Positions 40,405 to 49,229 of a stretch of DNA of 64,000 nt are shown here, one piece after another. The notes below the pieces were generated by a model. That model did no database searches and was not told the DNA's origin. It saw only the letters and a list, made by a program, of their open reading frames with translations. The stretch comes from Anaerolineaceae bacterium. GTDB taxonomy: Bacteria > Chloroflexota > Anaerolineae > Anaerolineales > Anaerolineaceae. The first letter of the stretch is position 1, and each line of letters begins with the position of its first letter. The stretch is from positions 38,786 to 102,785 of the forward strand of contig JAHYJK010000001.1 of assembly GCA_019429225.1 (NCBI GenBank). Direction: 5' to 3'. A program made the position numbers and the translations under genes.

Positions 40405-40433
40405 TTGTGAACAACTCCAAATTGGTGTAAGAT
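40405..40433 (+). promoter_or_regulatory. Promoter before the 40463 gene
   Basis: TTGTGA at 40405-40410, a 17-base spacer, TAAGAT at 40428-40433, 30 bases before the ATG. Sequence match only. Confidence 0.5.
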
Positions 40434-40462
40434 GAACAAAACTGATCGTTAAGGAGTCTTAC

Positions 40463-41470
40463 ATGTTTAGTGGGATTAGTAAATTGTTATCCACTATACT
40501 TTTATTATTAATTTTCTCAATTCCCCAACACAATATTAAAGCACAATCTACTGATTTAAATAATAATATCGGTTTTGTTGTTTGTACACAAAATGTTTAC
40601 TATGGATTTAATTCTGGATCATCAGAAAACGAATTAAGATTTCGATATACTCAACAAAATAGGCAGAGTGTATTATTTATCGATTTATTTGAAGAAAATC
40701 AGTTTTTTACCATTGGTGCATACAACAATAAAGGACTTTTTATTCTTTTACTCGATCATCCTGGCAGTGAAGTAAAAAATAGACTGTCGCCTTCAGAATT
40801 TGAAAACAAGTATAGAAATCTATTATTTGAATCAACCAGGATAGCTGATTTAAATAATAGTGAATTATCCATGAATAATTGGGTCATACCAAATATGAAT
40901 ATCCTTATAGCGGATAAATTTGGTAAGACAATCATCATAAATTCGGATGAATTTGAATTTGAATATGTTCAAAATGACCTGCCATATCTTGGGGTCACTT
41001 ACCTGTTTCCTTACGATCAATTTCATGACATACCAGATATCCTTAGACAGGAATCAAATCATTCCCAATTGATGACTGAAATTGATAAAACAGATGAAAA
41101 TTTTAATTTGGAAAGCGGAATGGAGATTCTGATGAAATTCCACCCAGAAGGGAATACCAAAACATCTGTCCTCATCTCTCCTTCTGAAAATCAAGTATTT
41201 GTTTCTATGGACAAAACTACAGGGGAAATCTGGAAATTTGACATAAATGGTGGAACTGTCGAGACAGAATCCGGTTTTGACCGAAATCATAAAGCAAATA
41301 TACCAAAATTAGGGATTACATCGTCTGATTTGATTGTATTAAATTTCAGTAATGAAAATTTAACAAGAGGAATTATTGCAATATCTATCGGAATATTATT
41401 GATAATCATTATTTCAATTCTTGTGTATCTACCCAGAAATAAAATAATTCAACAAGAAGAAATGAAATAA
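40463..41470 (+). CDS. Exported protein with C-terminal membrane anchor, possible Ntn-hydrolase fold
   Basis: The 335-residue protein has a signal peptide (about 1-28, cut near IKAQ), a luminal or extracellular domain, and one membrane helix near the C-terminus (about 303-325) followed by a basic tail. I do not recognise it firmly. The pattern GFVVCTQNVYYGFN, AYNNKGLFILLL, MNILIADKFGKTIIIN and TGEIWKFD loosely recalls choloylglycine-hydrolase/penicillin-acylase-type Ntn hydrolases, in which a Cys acts as nucleophile. There is no proof of that relation. It is flanked by unrelated genes and has its own promoter match. Confidence 0.55.
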   Translation: MFSGISKLLSTILLLLIFSIPQHNIKAQSTDLNNNIGFVVCTQNVYYGFNSGSSENELRFRYTQQNRQSVLFIDLFEENQFFTIGAYNNKGLFILLLDHPGSEVKNRLSPSEFENKYRNLLFESTRIADLNNSELSMNNWVIPNMNILIADKFGKTIIINSDEFEFEYVQNDLPYLGVTYLFPYDQFHDIPDILRQESNHSQLMTEIDKTDENFNLESGMEILMKFHPEGNTKTSVLISPSENQVFVSMDKTTGEIWKFDINGGTVETESGFDRNHKANIPKLGITSSDLIVLNFSNENLTRGIIAISIGILLIIIISILVYLPRNKIIQQEEMK

Positions 41471-41581
41471 TTAAAAAAACTAAACCTAAATCTAACCAAG
41501 GAATTTCTTTTACCTTTGAATTCAATATGATTCTCAATGATCTTAGAGATTACATATTCCAAATAAATTTATTCCAAATTT

Positions 41582-42520
41582 TTATTGGTATTCTTCCTTT
41601 GGAAGTGTATTGTTGTATCGCTTCCTGAATAAAACGCCAACCGCTGAACTAATATGTGCTCCAAATAGAATCACATAACTGGAAAAATAAATCCACAGCA
41701 TTAAGGCAATTATTCTCCCCAAAGACCCATAGATTAATTCGTATCGCACCCATTGACTGGAAATGTACCAGTTCATGACAACAGTAATCAACTCAGTCAA
41801 AATGATGGCAAATGTAGCACCCCAAAAAGCTTCCGAAGGTTTCACCAATGCTTTTGGAATCCACTGGTACATAACCCAAAAAATAATGAAACGAAAAACT
41901 CTTGGGGTAATATAGGCCAGAATTTCGTATAAAGTCGTTTGAAAAATTGGTATTTGAAAATAGGCTAATAAATTCTCAACAAGTTCAATATTTAATAATG
42001 TATTAATCCCCCATAATATCAAAATCAAAATAGACAGGCCTACAATAATAATAATGCCAATTAATCTTCTTTCTAAAAAATTATGAGATCTTTCATCCGA
42101 CCAGGCACGATCAACATTCAATGCAAAAATATTAAACATGGTTGTCGCTGACCAAATCAGGCCAATGATTGCCAACCACCCAACAGCACCACGTTTAGTT
42201 AAAACATTTTCTATATTTGATACGATAATATCTGGACTGATAGGAATCAAATCAATAATAAATTGATATACCTGATCTTGAACAAATTGAGATTTCAATA
42301 TAAAACTGGCAAAAGAGATAATCACTAAAATTAGAGGAAACAACGAGAAAAATGTAAAGTAGGCCATGGAAGCTGCAGCTTCAGGTGCTCGTTCCTTTGC
42401 AAAAGTTTGACCAGCTAACCTTAATACGTCCAGACTTCCATGTAAATTTTTATTTATTTTTTGATAAACAGGTCTGATATATTTCTTTATTAGTGATTTA
42501 TCAATCTTTTTCCATAACAT
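41582..42520 (-). CDS. YihY/BrkB family membrane protein
   Basis: The 312-residue protein has about six membrane helices and the family motif AAASMAYFTFFSLFPLILVIISF, then GAVGWLAIIGLIWSATTMF and the late YGSLGRIIALMLWIYFSSYVILFGAHIS. The YihY/BrkB family was once annotated as RNase BN, which is incorrect, and its function is unknown; transport or envelope roles are suggested. It is monocistronic, divergent from tRNA-Gly. The 111 bases between the upstream gene at 41470 and its end show no clear hairpin. Confidence 0.9.
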   Translation of the reverse strand: MLWKKIDKSLIKKYIRPVYQKINKNLHGSLDVLRLAGQTFAKERAPEAAASMAYFTFFSLFPLILVIISFASFILKSQFVQDQVYQFIIDLIPISPDIIVSNIENVLTKRGAVGWLAIIGLIWSATTMFNIFALNVDRAWSDERSHNFLERRLIGIIIIVGLSILILILWGINTLLNIELVENLLAYFQIPIFQTTLYEILAYITPRVFRFIIFWVMYQWIPKALVKPSEAFWGATFAIILTELITVVMNWYISSQWVRYELIYGSLGRIIALMLWIYFSSYVILFGAHISSAVGVLFRKRYNNTLPKEEYQ

Positions 42521-42612
42521 AAATCCATTTTACCTTTAAGATTTCAAAAACCATAATAATTAATAATTCTCTCAAATGGCTTTGGATCCAGGTTCAAGAT
42601 TATTTTTATTTC

Positions 42613-42641
42613 TTGACAGCACTAGAGCACAATAATATAAT
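42613..42641 (+). promoter_or_regulatory. Consensus promoter of tRNA-Gly
   Basis: TTGACA at 42613-42618, a 17-base spacer, TATAAT at 42636-42641: both hexamers are perfect consensus. Start would be near 42648, 16 bases before the tRNA. Confidence 0.85.
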
Positions 42642-42663
42642 CTTTTTCACTGATCTTTAATAT

Positions 42664-42734
42664 GCGGGCATAGTTTAGCGGTAAAACGAATGCTTCCCAA
42701 GCCTTAATCACGGGTTCGATTCCCGTTGCCCGCT
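42664..42734 (+). tRNA. tRNA-Gly (CCC)
   Basis: Acceptor GCGGGCA/TGCCCGC with discriminator T, D arm GTTT/AAAC, anticodon loop TTCCCAA (anticodon CCC), and T arm ACGGG/CCCGT. The anticodon stem AATGC/GCCTT contains a T-C mismatch at the middle pair. The CCA end is not encoded (CCT follows). A consensus promoter and a terminator flank it, so it is transcribed on its own. Confidence 0.92.
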
Positions 42735-42741
42735 CCTGGAT

Positions 42742-42775
42742 AAATGACTGATTTGTACAGTCATTTTTCTTTTTA
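42742..42775 (+). terminator. Terminator after tRNA-Gly
   Basis: Perfect 9-bp stem AAATGACTG/CAGTCATTT with a 7-base loop, followed by TTCTTTTT. Confidence 0.88.
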
Positions 42776-42844
42776 ACCAATTTATTTTAACACCATGCTA
42801 AAATCATGTTATAGAAAATTTAATAATTGTCCTGGAAAAACCTT

Positions 42845-43306
42845 ATGATTGATAGCAACCCAATTCCTATAACAAATTTAGATCAAGAAAAAGAATTGAT
42901 AAGTACGATTTCCTTAAAGGGTCTCTCGGTACTTGTCGTGGAGGACAATGTCTCTAATTTTGTCTTAATGGCAAGAATGTTAGGATATTTAGGCATTCAC
43001 TGTGAATGGAAGACTTCCGGCTACGAAGTTGTTGAATTTGCAGATAGTCTCCCAAAATTAGATCTCATACTGATGGATATTCGATTACCTTATGAAGATG
43101 GCTACAGTGCACTTAAAAAGATTCAAAAATCCGAAAGATTAAAGAATATCCCGGTTGTAGCAATAACAGCTGAAGCTGATCCATTACAAATTGAAAAAGC
43201 CAAAGCAGCTGGATTTAATGGATTCCTCGGTAAACCATTAAATCTGGATCGGTTTCCAGATCAAATGAAAAAAATTATTTCAGGTGTTCCGGTTTGGGAG
43301 CTCTAG
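42845..43306 (+). CDS. Stand-alone receiver-domain response regulator
   Basis: A CheY/DivK-like receiver of about 153 residues. It has VLVVEDN (acidic pocket), LILMDIRLPYEDGY (phosphoacceptor Asp), VAITAEA and LGKPLN (conserved Lys). There is no output domain, so it signals by protein contacts. The ATG at 42845 is chosen over a TTG at 42827; neither has a strong SD. An extended -10 (TGCTAAAAT, 42796-42804) lies upstream. It is 12 bases before the histidine kinase gene, its probable partner. Confidence 0.85.
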   Translation: MIDSNPIPITNLDQEKELISTISLKGLSVLVVEDNVSNFVLMARMLGYLGIHCEWKTSGYEVVEFADSLPKLDLILMDIRLPYEDGYSALKKIQKSERLKNIPVVAITAEADPLQIEKAKAAGFNGFLGKPLNLDRFPDQMKKIISGVPVWEL

Positions 43307-43318
43307 AGAAAAGATATA

Positions 43319-46300
43319 ATGGTGAAAATTGATAATAAGCGCAAAAGTCTCTTAACAAAACTTCTCACAATTAAGAATAATTCAGATAATAAACCTCAAT
43401 CTGGCAATCTGCTAAGTTGGGAATTTATCATTGATTCAGAAGGAAATTACCTTAATATCAGCCCTGAGGTTACTGATTGTCTTGGTATTCCATCTTCCGA
43501 ATTCCTGGACCAGTCCATTTTTACTTTTTCTATGAATCAATCCTCAGGGGAAAAGCTATTTTCACAATTTTCTGAACAAAATTTCCCACTGGACCTGGAT
43601 GTGATCTTTTTATCAAACAATGGGAATTTGCTTTACTGTAATTTGAAATTAACAAAATTTTCTGAAGAATATCATTCCAAACCGACATACATTGGTATTG
43701 TCCAGACACTTGAGGATTTACACGGCTCGATTAAACCAAAATCCGAAGATCAAATACCAGATTTTAATGTTGTTGATAGACAAACACAGGCCATTGAAAA
43801 AGAAATCCAGGAATTTTTGGAGGATAAAAAAGTAAGTCCAAAAAATGAAGAACAAGTTCCAATATTGAAGATATCTGATACGCTATACTCACCTGCAGTA
43901 CTGGATAATCTTCAGCGATATTCAGTCGAAGTAAATCATTTAATCGAGCCAATCGATATTTACAAATTGACTTACAAAGTCATTAATGAGTTTATTCCGA
44001 ATCAAAATCTTTCAATGGGTATAACTCAAAAACAGACCCCAACCATGATTTTTCCTATTCGCAAAGTAGAAAATGAAATTAGTTACTACCCAGAAAATGA
44101 TGATTACGAGCCTGTTCTAAAATATATAATTCAAACTAATCAGGTAGTCATTCAAAATGACCAGATACCTCCCTCTGTAAAAAAAATTATCACTTCACGC
44201 TCAAAAACTTTTCCTAACTCGTTGTTAGGTGTTCCGATTAGCGCAGGAAATCGTGTATTGGGTGCTATTCTTTTACATGACAAGAAAGTAATTAATCGGT
44301 TTACCGATATTGATTTGCAATATTTATCTGCCATTGGGACAAAAATGGCTACCGCTCTGGAAAATGCTTTCTTGTTTCAAGAAATGCAGTATGCATTATC
44401 TATGATTGAAACACGTGAACAATATCAAACACTAATCTCCCAATCTGTAAAAATTTTAGCAAATACAGGGACTAAGAATCTGAATGAAGCATTGGGATTT
44501 ATGGGAAAAGCCTCGAATGTTGATCGTGTTTTCTTTGCGCAATCGAATGTTGGTGATGAAACCCAAACTTGGTCAATTCAATCAAATTGGTATTCTGTGG
44601 ATAAATACAACTCATCTTACCTGACCGATCAAATCCTTTTTGAGGATTTTGAAGAGTTTATTCCAGTATTACTAGATAAAGGATTTTTCCAGGTTAACTT
44701 CGAAAATCTAGATAGACCAATTGATGAATGGTTGAGCAATAGAGGATCCAAGTCTATTCTTGTCTTAGCCGTTAACAGTGGTGACTCAATTCCAGGACTA
44801 ATTATTTTGGAAGATTTGCATCAAAATCATTATTGGAATGTCGACGAAATTAGATTTCTGGGATTGGTTTCTGAAACCTTGTCCAGCGTTGTTGCATATG
44901 AAGAAAGAATAATCCAGTTAAATAACAAATTGTTAGAAACCGAAACGATAAACATAATAAAAGACAATCTTTTTTTTGCATCCACCACACAGGAAATTCT
45001 ACAAATAGTGATGAAGTATATCTTTTCATTGGATATCATTGAAAGTGCTGTATACATATTTGGGGAACCAGAATTAACCAGACCGGAGCATTATGAGGTG
45101 GTAGCAAATTGGTCGAAGGATCCAGACTTCAATCAACCCATTCAAACCCATACATTCGATCGAAATACAGTGAATACTTTATTTCAGCAAGAATTCCCCA
45201 CGTATTTCGCTAATATAAAAAATGCAAACCTTTCCAACCGGACGATTCAGTTGTTCTCTCACCTTAACATTTCATCCCTGGGTATTATTCCCCTTAAATT
45301 AAAAAGAAGGAAAATCGGTTCAATAATTTTATGTTCTGAAGTGGTTCATGAATTTTCAAAAGAAGAACAAAATTTAGTTGATATATTATTGGAAACAATA
45401 ACATCTTCAGTTGAAAAATTCTTAATTCATGAACACTCTCATGAAAGGTTTTTTGAAAATACTTTTTTCAAAAATATCAATAAATTAGTAAAAACACAAA
45501 ATCCTCGTGACATTATATTGTTTTTATCCGAATATATTCATGACGGTTCAGTAGGTGATTGTTCATTCTTCGTTCTTGAAAAAAAAGAAAATCAGAATAC
45601 ATTCGAATACTTTGAAATTAATAAAGAATATTCAACGAATGAGATGTCTTCCCTTTATGATGATTGGAAATCAATAAGATTTAACGACATATTAAACGAG
45701 TTGATAAAGTTGAATATTGATCGTTTTGACAATCTTTCTAATTTGAATCTTCAGGACGTAATCCTTGAGGAGTTAAATAAATATAAAATTGAAAGTGGTT
45801 ATATTTTTCCACTTTATTTTAACGACCTTATTTCTGGGTATCTAACGATTATCTCGAATAAATCATTCGTCATAAACCCAGAAAAAATCTCCCATCTAAA
45901 ATATGCAGCGAATGAACTATCAATTCTTTTAACAAATCGAGCAACATTGAGAGATTTTTCTGAACTTGATAACAAAATTAATATTGCAGCCAATATTGTT
46001 CATGATACATCATCTATTTTAAATTTGGATTTATTAATAAAGAATATAACGAAACAAATTCAGGAAAAATTTGGTTTCCTATCGGTAGCGATTCATGTTT
46101 GCAATAACGAAAATAATATACTTGACAAAGCTTCTGTATCATATGATGGATACGATGATAACGATCAATATGCCCCGGGATTAAGAGAAAATTCTTATTT
46201 GATCATCTCAGATGTTTTTGAAAAAGGGCAGGCAGTTATCTTAAAGGATGTTTCAGATCAAAATGAAGATCCTTTCAATTTAGAAACACAATGGACAAAG

Positions 46301-47197
46301 TCCCAGCTTGTTTTGCCATTAAAAATTGGTGATGAAATAATCGGTGTTTTGGATATCCATTCGAACCAATCCAACGATTTTGAATCGAAAGATTTGCGTT
46401 ATTACCAATTATTAGCAGATCAAATAGCCATTGAAATTGAAAATGCTCGATTATATGAAAAATCTCAGAATGTTATTGATGATATATCCGACATTGATAG
46501 AATTAAAAGTCAATTTTTGGCTAATATGAGTCATGAATTCAGAACACCCTTAAATTCTATTATCGGCTTTTCTAAGGTAATTCTGACTGGAATAGATGGC
46601 CCTATCAACGAGACACAAAAACAAGATTTAACTGCAATTCATAATGCTGGTCAATATTTATTAAGGTTGGTCAATGACATTTTGGATATTACCAAAATTG
46701 AAGCAGGAACAATGAAATTAACGATGGATAGAACCAACATCCCCAATCTAATCCAATCTTTACTTCCTTCGGCTGAAAATCTGGCGAAAGACAAGGTTAT
46801 AAAATTTGATGTTGTAAATTCTGAGGATTTACCAGAAATCATCGTAGATCGTGATCGCATAAGCCAGGTGTTGATGAATATCATTTCCAATGCTGTTAAA
46901 TTTACTGAATACGGAAAAATAACAATTTCAACCTCTCTTGTCAAAGGATTAGGAAAAAATCAAGAAGTTATGATTACCATATCTGACACAGGTATAGGAA
47001 TAAACCAGGCAGATCAGGCAAAATTATTCAGACCATTTGAACAAGCAGCATCCACAGAAAATATCAGAGCATTTGGTTCAGGATTAGGATTGGCAATTAG
47101 CAAATCTTTGATCCAACTCCATCGCGGGAGAATTGGTTTATTGAAGAGTTCTCCTGGAAAGGGTTCAACCTTCTTCATTGCTTTACCGGTTAACTAA
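43319..47197 (+). CDS. PAS and multi-GAF sensor histidine kinase
   Basis: The 1292-residue soluble kinase starts with a PAS-like domain (about 27-125, SWEFIIDSEGNYLNISPEV). About five GAF-like domains follow between residues 190 and 1050, of which the first (AGNRVLGAILLHDK) and last (KIGDEIIGVLDIHSNQ) are clearest. The C-terminus has HisKA with the phosphorylated His in FLANMSHEFRTPLNSIIGFS (about residue 1072). The HATPase with N-box QVLMNIISNAVKFTE, DTGIGI and GSGLGLAIS follows. There is no membrane segment, so the signal is intracellular. It would phosphorylate the receiver encoded just upstream. Confidence 0.92.
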   Translation: MVKIDNKRKSLLTKLLTIKNNSDNKPQSGNLLSWEFIIDSEGNYLNISPEVTDCLGIPSSEFLDQSIFTFSMNQSSGEKLFSQFSEQNFPLDLDVIFLSNNGNLLYCNLKLTKFSEEYHSKPTYIGIVQTLEDLHGSIKPKSEDQIPDFNVVDRQTQAIEKEIQEFLEDKKVSPKNEEQVPILKISDTLYSPAVLDNLQRYSVEVNHLIEPIDIYKLTYKVINEFIPNQNLSMGITQKQTPTMIFPIRKVENEISYYPENDDYEPVLKYIIQTNQVVIQNDQIPPSVKKIITSRSKTFPNSLLGVPISAGNRVLGAILLHDKKVINRFTDIDLQYLSAIGTKMATALENAFLFQEMQYALSMIETREQYQTLISQSVKILANTGTKNLNEALGFMGKASNVDRVFFAQSNVGDETQTWSIQSNWYSVDKYNSSYLTDQILFEDFEEFIPVLLDKGFFQVNFENLDRPIDEWLSNRGSKSILVLAVNSGDSIPGLIILEDLHQNHYWNVDEIRFLGLVSETLSSVVAYEERIIQLNNKLLETETINIIKDNLFFASTTQEILQIVMKYIFSLDIIESAVYIFGEPELTRPEHYEVVANWSKDPDFNQPIQTHTFDRNTVNTLFQQEFPTYFANIKNANLSNRTIQLFSHLNISSLGIIPLKLKRRKIGSIILCSEVVHEFSKEEQNLVDILLETITSSVEKFLIHEHSHERFFENTFFKNINKLVKTQNPRDIILFLSEYIHDGSVGDCSFFVLEKKENQNTFEYFEINKEYSTNEMSSLYDDWKSIRFNDILNELIKLNIDRFDNLSNLNLQDVILEELNKYKIESGYIFPLYFNDLISGYLTIISNKSFVINPEKISHLKYAANELSILLTNRATLRDFSELDNKINIAANIVHDTSSILNLDLLIKNITKQIQEKFGFLSVAIHVCNNENNILDKASVSYDGYDDNDQYAPGLRENSYLIISDVFEKGQAVILKDVSDQNEDPFNLETQWTKSQLVLPLKIGDEIIGVLDIHSNQSNDFESKDLRYYQLLADQIAIEIENARLYEKSQNVIDDISDIDRIKSQFLANMSHEFRTPLNSIIGFSKVILTGIDGPINETQKQDLTAIHNAGQYLLRLVNDILDITKIEAGTMKLTMDRTNIPNLIQSLLPSAENLAKDKVIKFDVVNSEDLPEIIVDRDRISQVLMNIISNAVKFTEYGKITISTSLVKGLGKNQEVMITISDTGIGINQADQAKLFRPFEQAASTENIRAFGSGLGLAISKSLIQLHRGRIGLLKSSPGKGSTFFIALPVN

Positions 47198-47212
47198 TTA
47201 GTTCCTTAAGAA

Positions 47213-47241
47213 AAAAATTCATGAAAAAATCATGAATTTTT
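47213..47241. terminator. Hairpin closing the histidine kinase gene and tRNA-His
   Basis: Inverted repeat AAAAATTCATGA/TCATGAATTTTT with a 5-base loop, placed between convergent transcripts. T-tracts are available on both strands. The last base touches the tRNA-His CCA end. Confidence 0.65.
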
Positions 47242-47316
47242 GGGGTGCCTGGACGGTTTCGAACCCTCAACCTCTTCATCCACAGTGAAGCGCTCTGCCG
47301 TTGAGCTACAGGCACC
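47241..47316 (-). tRNA. tRNA-His (GTG), CCA encoded
   Basis: The reverse strand gives an encoded G-1, acceptor GTGCCTG/CAGGCAC with C73, D arm GCTC/GAGC, anticodon stem CTTCA/TGAAG around CTGTGGA (anticodon GTG), and a full 3' CCA. The G-1:C73 pair is the identity element for HisRS. The T stem GAGGG/CCGTC has a G-G mismatch at its middle pair. It lies 18 bases after hisS on the same strand and is probably part of the same transcript. Confidence 0.95.
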
Positions 47317-47334
47317 ATAGTGACCAGAATTTTA

Positions 47335-48618
47335 TCACACTGCTAATTCATATGCAAGCTGATCTTTTATGTGTGTGACCAGATTTTCGATGAGCACATT
47401 TTCCTGGTGGCGAGTTTTAAGGTTCTTTACAGTAACCTGTTTGTTATTTTTTTCTTCTGGCCCTAGTATTAAAACAATAGGCACACCAATTCGATCTGCA
47501 TATTTAAATTGCTTTTGTAGTTTTTGATTCTCATTGACAAGAATTGTTGGAATCTCAGCATTTCTCAAAATATTTGCGATTTCCAGAGAGTCTGGATACA
47601 AAGTCTCTTCAAAAACAGTCACCAATACTTTTGCAGAGGTATTTACAAATTCAGGAATGCAATGGTATTTTTCCAATACCAATCTAAGCATTACATCTCC
47701 CATGGCAAATCCTACACCTGGCAGTAATTCTCCACCGACATCACCTACCAGGTTACCGTAATGACCACCTCCAAGAATTGCACGACCTTCTTTGTCCATA
47801 TCTCTTGCTTCAAACACAACACCTGTGTAATAGTCCAAACCACGGATGATTTGTGGATCAAATGTCACATAATCGCCAAGATCCATGCGTTCAAGAATTG
47901 CCATAATCAAGGCCAAATCTTCGGATTCCTTCCAGAGGTTTTTATCATTAAGGGTAACTTTTAATCCTTCAAATTGGTTTTGTGTAAGCCCAAGTGAAAG
48001 TGCAAATTCCTGCCATTGCTGGAATGACAATTTATCTTTGCGATCAATTAGACGAAACACTGCCATTTTTAAATCAGGTTGGATTCCTAATTTTTTAAGT
48101 ACCAAATCCATCAATTCCCGGCTGTTGAGAAATATCTTAACCTGGTCAGGACTTAAGCCAGCTTTCTTGAAAAAGGTCGCACAAATCGCGATCAGTTCAG
48201 CATCACTCTCAGGTGCATCCGATCCGAGCATATCGACATTCCACTGGAAGAATTCACGGGTTCTTCCTTTTTGAGGTCTCTCATAACGCCAGAAAGGACC
48301 AAATGACCACCACCTTTGTGGAAAGACAAGCTGTTTTTGTTTTTGGGCAATCATTCTTGCCAACGATGGTGTTAATTCTGGGCGTAATGTGATGAGATCA
48401 CCACCACGATCTGGAAATACAAAAGCTTGTTCTTTTACCAATTCTTCCCCTGATTTTGCTGCATATAAATCAATTCTTTCCAGAAACGGTCCATCATATT
48501 CAACATATCCAAATAATTGAGATACTTCCCGCATTTTTCCATAAATCCAGTTTCGTATCGCCATATCTTCTGGATAAAAATCTCGTGTTCCTTTGACTGA
48601 TGAAATTATCTGTGTCAT
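47335..48618 (-). CDS. hisS: Histidyl-tRNA synthetase
   Basis: HisRS charges tRNA-His. The protein begins MTQIISSVKGTRDFYPED from the ATG at 48618, which has AGAGG upstream; the open frame from 48657 adds 13 unlikely residues. Class II motifs are present: motif 2 QRWWSFGPFWRYERPQKGRTREFFQ, the histidine loop RGLDYYTGVVFEA, and motif 3-like LLPGVGFAMGDVMLRL. The anticodon-binding domain occupies the last 95 residues. Length 427 is normal. tRNA-His follows directly. Confidence 0.97.
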   Translation of the reverse strand: MTQIISSVKGTRDFYPEDMAIRNWIYGKMREVSQLFGYVEYDGPFLERIDLYAAKSGEELVKEQAFVFPDRGGDLITLRPELTPSLARMIAQKQKQLVFPQRWWSFGPFWRYERPQKGRTREFFQWNVDMLGSDAPESDAELIAICATFFKKAGLSPDQVKIFLNSRELMDLVLKKLGIQPDLKMAVFRLIDRKDKLSFQQWQEFALSLGLTQNQFEGLKVTLNDKNLWKESEDLALIMAILERMDLGDYVTFDPQIIRGLDYYTGVVFEARDMDKEGRAILGGGHYGNLVGDVGGELLPGVGFAMGDVMLRLVLEKYHCIPEFVNTSAKVLVTVFEETLYPDSLEIANILRNAEIPTILVNENQKLQKQFKYADRIGVPIVLILGPEEKNNKQVTVKNLKTRHQENVLIENLVTHIKDQLAYELAV

Positions 48619-48833
48619 ATCAAACCTCTCTATCGTTGCAAGTCCAAATAATATCATAAACCAATTTTTACTTCCATTAAATCTTCAATTATGATCTCAT
48701 CCTAATAGTGTCAAAACTCATTTTTTTTATGTGTTTGTCTTGTCGCGATTGTTATTAATGAAAATTTTCACAAACCAAATTCTAGGGTAAAATAATCAAA
48801 TAAGATGTGATTATTATTGGAATGCAGGTGAAC

Positions 48834-49214
48834 ATGAATTTAGGTGATTTAGTCAAAATTGTTGAAGGTAAAGTATTAACTGATTTGTTTGACAAAAATG
48901 AAATTGTTTTAGGTGGATGCGGTGCGGATTTGATGAGTGATGTGTTGGCATCTATTGAACCTGGAGCTGTGTTACTCACTGGTCTGTGTAATCCTCAGGT
49001 TATACGCACAGCTCAAATGGCTGATGTTGCCGCAGTGGTACTGGTCAGGGGAAAAATACCTCCAGAAACGACAATTGATCTGGCGAATGATGAAGAAATA
49101 CCTTTGATAACCTCACCTTTTGGCATGTTTGAGTTATGTGGACGGTTATATAAAGCCGGCTTACCAAGTCTTGAAAAATCTGTGGCAGATCAATCAGATT
49201 TTGGTTTTGAATAA
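48834..49214 (+). CDS. DRTGG-domain protein (first copy)
   Basis: A DRTGG-like single-domain protein of about 126 residues, with the pattern VLGGCGADLMSDVLASIEPGAVLLTGLCNPQVIRTAQMADVAAVVLVRGKIPPE. DRTGG domains occur near AAA or CBS domains, and their ligand is unknown. Such small proteins are known from [FeFe]-hydrogenase gene neighbourhoods in anaerobes. In-frame ATGs are at 48807, 48822 and 48834; AGGTGA before 48834 favours that one. A conserved Asp/Glu-rich C-terminus follows. It is the first gene of the hydrogenase-linked signalling block. Confidence 0.8.
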   Translation: MNLGDLVKIVEGKVLTDLFDKNEIVLGGCGADLMSDVLASIEPGAVLLTGLCNPQVIRTAQMADVAAVVLVRGKIPPETTIDLANDEEIPLITSPFGMFELCGRLYKAGLPSLEKSVADQSDFGFE

Positions 49215-49229
49215 AAGAATAGAGTCGCA

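Noticed and set aside
47885..48274. 129-residue forward ORF
   Set aside because: It is antisense to hisS, which is fully supported by class II synthetase motifs.
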